Assembly (NCBI GenBank): GCA_963169175.1
Contig: CAUJFK010000362.1
Coordinates: 1 to 6,772, forward strand
DNA length: 6,772 nucleotides
Source: Acidobacteriota bacterium
Lineage (GTDB): Bacteria; Acidobacteriota; Blastocatellia; Pyrinomonadales; Pyrinomonadaceae
Reading direction: 5' to 3'
Part shown: positions 5,027 to 6,772 of the stretch, piece by piece
Layout of the letters: each line of letters opens with the position of its first letter
Numbering within the stretch: position 1 is the stretch's first letter
Notes under the pieces: generated by a model
Seen by the model: only the letters and a program-made list of their open reading frames with translations
What the model was told of the DNA's origin: nothing
The model's database searches: none
Position numbers and translations under genes: made by a program

Positions 5027-6724
5027 ATGCCGAACCTGATGACCTTTACCCTGCCTGAACAGCTCAAGCAGGCATACAAAGCCGAAATCCAGAAGACGAT
5101 CGAAGACAAGCGGATTGCCAGGATATGGGAAAGGGACGCATCCGTTTGGACCGGCGGGGACGAATCGAAATGGCTCGGCTGGCTGGACATCGTCGATGAA
5201 GAAAAGGCGAATGCCGGACGATATCAGGCCCTGCGCGAAGATCGTGAGGCCGCCGGGTTTAAGGACGTTCTGCTTATGGGCATGGGCGGTTCGTCGCTGT
5301 GTCCTGAGGTGCTCGCGAAAACGTTTGGGGAAAATAATTTCCACATTCTTGATTCGACCGTCCCGGCCCAGGTGATTACTGCCGAAAGCAAATTGGATAT
5401 CGCCAGGACGTTGTTCATTGTCGCCAGTAAGAGCGGCACTACGCTCGAACCAAATTGCTTCAAGCAGTATTTCTTTGACCGGGTGGAAAAAACAGTTGGA
5501 AAAGGTAATGCAGGCAAGCAGTTCATCGCGATAACGGACCCTGGTTCGAAAATGCAGAGGATCGCCGAGGAAGATGGCTTTCGCCACGTCCTTTACGGAA
5601 AACCCGAGATCGGCGGCCGATTCTCGGCCCTGTCGGGATTTGGATTAGCACCGGCCGCACTCATGGGCCTTGATGTCGAAAAGCTTCTCGACGCCGCCGG
5701 TTCAATGGTCAGATCGTGCAAGGCCACCAATCCGAATGAAAACCCGGGGGCGATCCTGGGTACGATCCTCGGTGTCTGCCATCGCGAAGGCCGCGACAAA
5801 TTGACCATCTTCACACCGCCCGAATTCTACGATCTCGGCGCCTGGCTTGAACAGTTGATAGCAGAATCAACGGGCAAAAAGGGCATTTCTATTATCCCGG
5901 TTGACCGCGAACACCTTCAGACCGCTGACACATACGGCTCGGACCGAATTTTTATTAACTTCACGGTCAAGGGTGCTGAAGTTGATGAAGATGTTCAGAC
6001 CGACCTTGCCGATATAGCCGATGCCGGCCACCCGATGCTGAACATTGAGTTGACGGACAGGTACAGCCTCGGGCAGGAATTCTTCCGCTGGGAATTTGCG
6101 ACCGCTGTCGCCGGAGCGATCATGGGGATCGATCCGTTCAACCAGCCCGACGTTGAATCAGCCAAGATCGAGGCCCGCAAACTCACCGAAGCATACGAAA
6201 GCTCAGGTGCTCTTCCGCCCGACCAACCCTTTTTCTCCGAAGATGGAATTTCGCTTTTTTCCAGCACCGAGTATGCCGCCGAACTGGAAAATGCGGTCGA
6301 TGAAAGATCGCTTGCCGGGTTCATTGAGGCCCATTTGTGGAATCTTGCCGAGGGCGATTATTTTGCGATCCTTGCCTTTATCGAAATGGACCAGGAACAT
6401 GATGACCTTATCCAACAACTGCGCACTCATGTTCTGCAGCACTATAGTGTCGCAACGTGTGTCGGATTCGGGCCGCGATTTCTTCACTCGACCGGCCAGG
6501 CATACAAAGGCGGGGCAAACAATGGCGTCTTTCTGCAAATAACGGCGGACGATCCGGTCGATGTGCCGGTGCCGGGCCAGAAATACACATTCGGCATTGT
6601 AAAAACGTCTCAGGCACGCGGTGACCTTCAAATTCTGCTTGACCGGGGAAAAAGGGCACTCCGAGTTCACATTTCCGGCAACGTCACCGACGCCCTCGAA
6701 CGGTTGGTTGATCTGCTTGTTTAG
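5027..6724 (+). CDS. pgi: glucose-6-phosphate isomerase, stand-alone member of the transaldolase-PGI fusion subfamily
   Basis: The enzyme interconverts glucose 6-phosphate and fructose 6-phosphate in the cytosol, for glycolysis, gluconeogenesis and the pentose phosphate pathway. It has 565 residues from ATG 5027. Two SIS sugar-isomerase lobes are visible. The first carries GMGGSSL (85-91) and the phosphate-binding SKSGTTLE (134-141). GGRFSALS (197-204) and LIAESTGKKG with Glu280, the likely catalytic base (277-286), lie in the second half. The C-terminal block CVGFGPRFLHSTGQAYKGG (478-496) and VPVPGQKYTFG (513-523) is typical of the PGI half of bifunctional transaldolase-PGI proteins of about 950 residues. 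No transaldolase precedes it, because the divergent TPR gene does. An ATG at 4985 would add 14 residues through the promoter and was rejected. ATG 5039 is a less likely alternative. Confidence 0.94.
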   Translation: MPNLMTFTLPEQLKQAYKAEIQKTIEDKRIARIWERDASVWTGGDESKWLGWLDIVDEEKANAGRYQALREDREAAGFKDVLLMGMGGSSLCPEVLAKTFGENNFHILDSTVPAQVITAESKLDIARTLFIVASKSGTTLEPNCFKQYFFDRVEKTVGKGNAGKQFIAITDPGSKMQRIAEEDGFRHVLYGKPEIGGRFSALSGFGLAPAALMGLDVEKLLDAAGSMVRSCKATNPNENPGAILGTILGVCHREGRDKLTIFTPPEFYDLGAWLEQLIAESTGKKGISIIPVDREHLQTADTYGSDRIFINFTVKGAEVDEDVQTDLADIADAGHPMLNIELTDRYSLGQEFFRWEFATAVAGAIMGIDPFNQPDVESAKIEARKLTEAYESSGALPPDQPFFSEDGISLFSSTEYAAELENAVDERSLAGFIEAHLWNLAEGDYFAILAFIEMDQEHDDLIQQLRTHVLQHYSVATCVGFGPRFLHSTGQAYKGGANNGVFLQITADDPVDVPVPGQKYTFGIVKTSQARGDLQILLDRGKRALRVHISGNVTDALERLVDLLV

Positions 6725-6772
6725 TGGATCGTACCAAACCGCAAAATAAAATATCGACTGGCCTATTCGAAG

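Noticed and set aside
5018..5587. 189-codon minus-strand frame inside pgi
   Set aside because: It is a shadow of the pgi codon pattern with no domain, and would need a promoter inside a conserved gene.
6725..6772. Terminator or next gene after pgi
   Set aside because: The 48 bases show no stem with a T-run and no recognisable start of a gene.

Overview
The window (about 52-55% GC by eye) reads as ordinary chromosomal DNA of a free-living Gram-negative bacterium. The best guess is an Acidobacteriota member of the Blastocatellia type. This is inferred from the glucose-6-phosphate isomerase subfamily, the bacterial MIPS, the AGXT2-like aminotransferase, weak or absent Shine-Dalgarno sites and palindrome-bearing intergenic gaps. 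No rRNA, tRNA or marker gene confirms it.

Layout: (1) 1-1054, minus strand: a class III PLP aminotransferase of the AGXT2-like group, with its C-terminus cut off by the window edge. (2) 1055-1313: a divergent gap holding a long imperfect inverted repeat. (3) 1314-1556, plus strand: a probable 80-residue single-pass membrane protein of unknown function, followed by a short terminator-like hairpin. (4) 1557-1816: a gap with a 22-bp-spaced direct repeat and related inverted repeats. (5) 1817-2989, plus strand: inositol-3-phosphate synthase. (6) 2990-3102: a convergent gap with a perfect 14-bp stem-loop. (7) 3103-3774, minus strand: a lipoprotein-type MsrA with a single catalytic cysteine. (8) 3775-4034: a gap with a near-perfect 30-bp inverted repeat built from CTTTGCG units. 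(9) 4035-4943, minus strand: an exported TPR protein. (10) 4944-5026: a compact divergent region with two face-to-face extended -10 promoters that predict leaderless or nearly leaderless mRNAs. (11) 5027-6724, plus strand: a stand-alone glucose-6-phosphate isomerase of the subfamily usually found as the C-terminal half of transaldolase-PGI fusions. The last 48 bases hold nothing I can name.

The genes alternate in strand and look mostly monocistronic, so no operon ties them together. The one metabolic link is glucose 6-phosphate: Ino1 draws it into inositol and Pgi interconverts it with fructose 6-phosphate. MsrA and the TPR protein are both predicted to act outside the cytoplasm.

I found no phage, transposase, CRISPR, toxin-antitoxin or other defence-like system. 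The most interesting material is between the genes. Four gaps carry imperfect palindromes made of similar short words (YTTYGYGT: TTTCGTGT, CTTCGTGT, CTTTGTGT, CTTTGCGT), which looks like a dispersed, decaying family of palindromic intergenic repeats.
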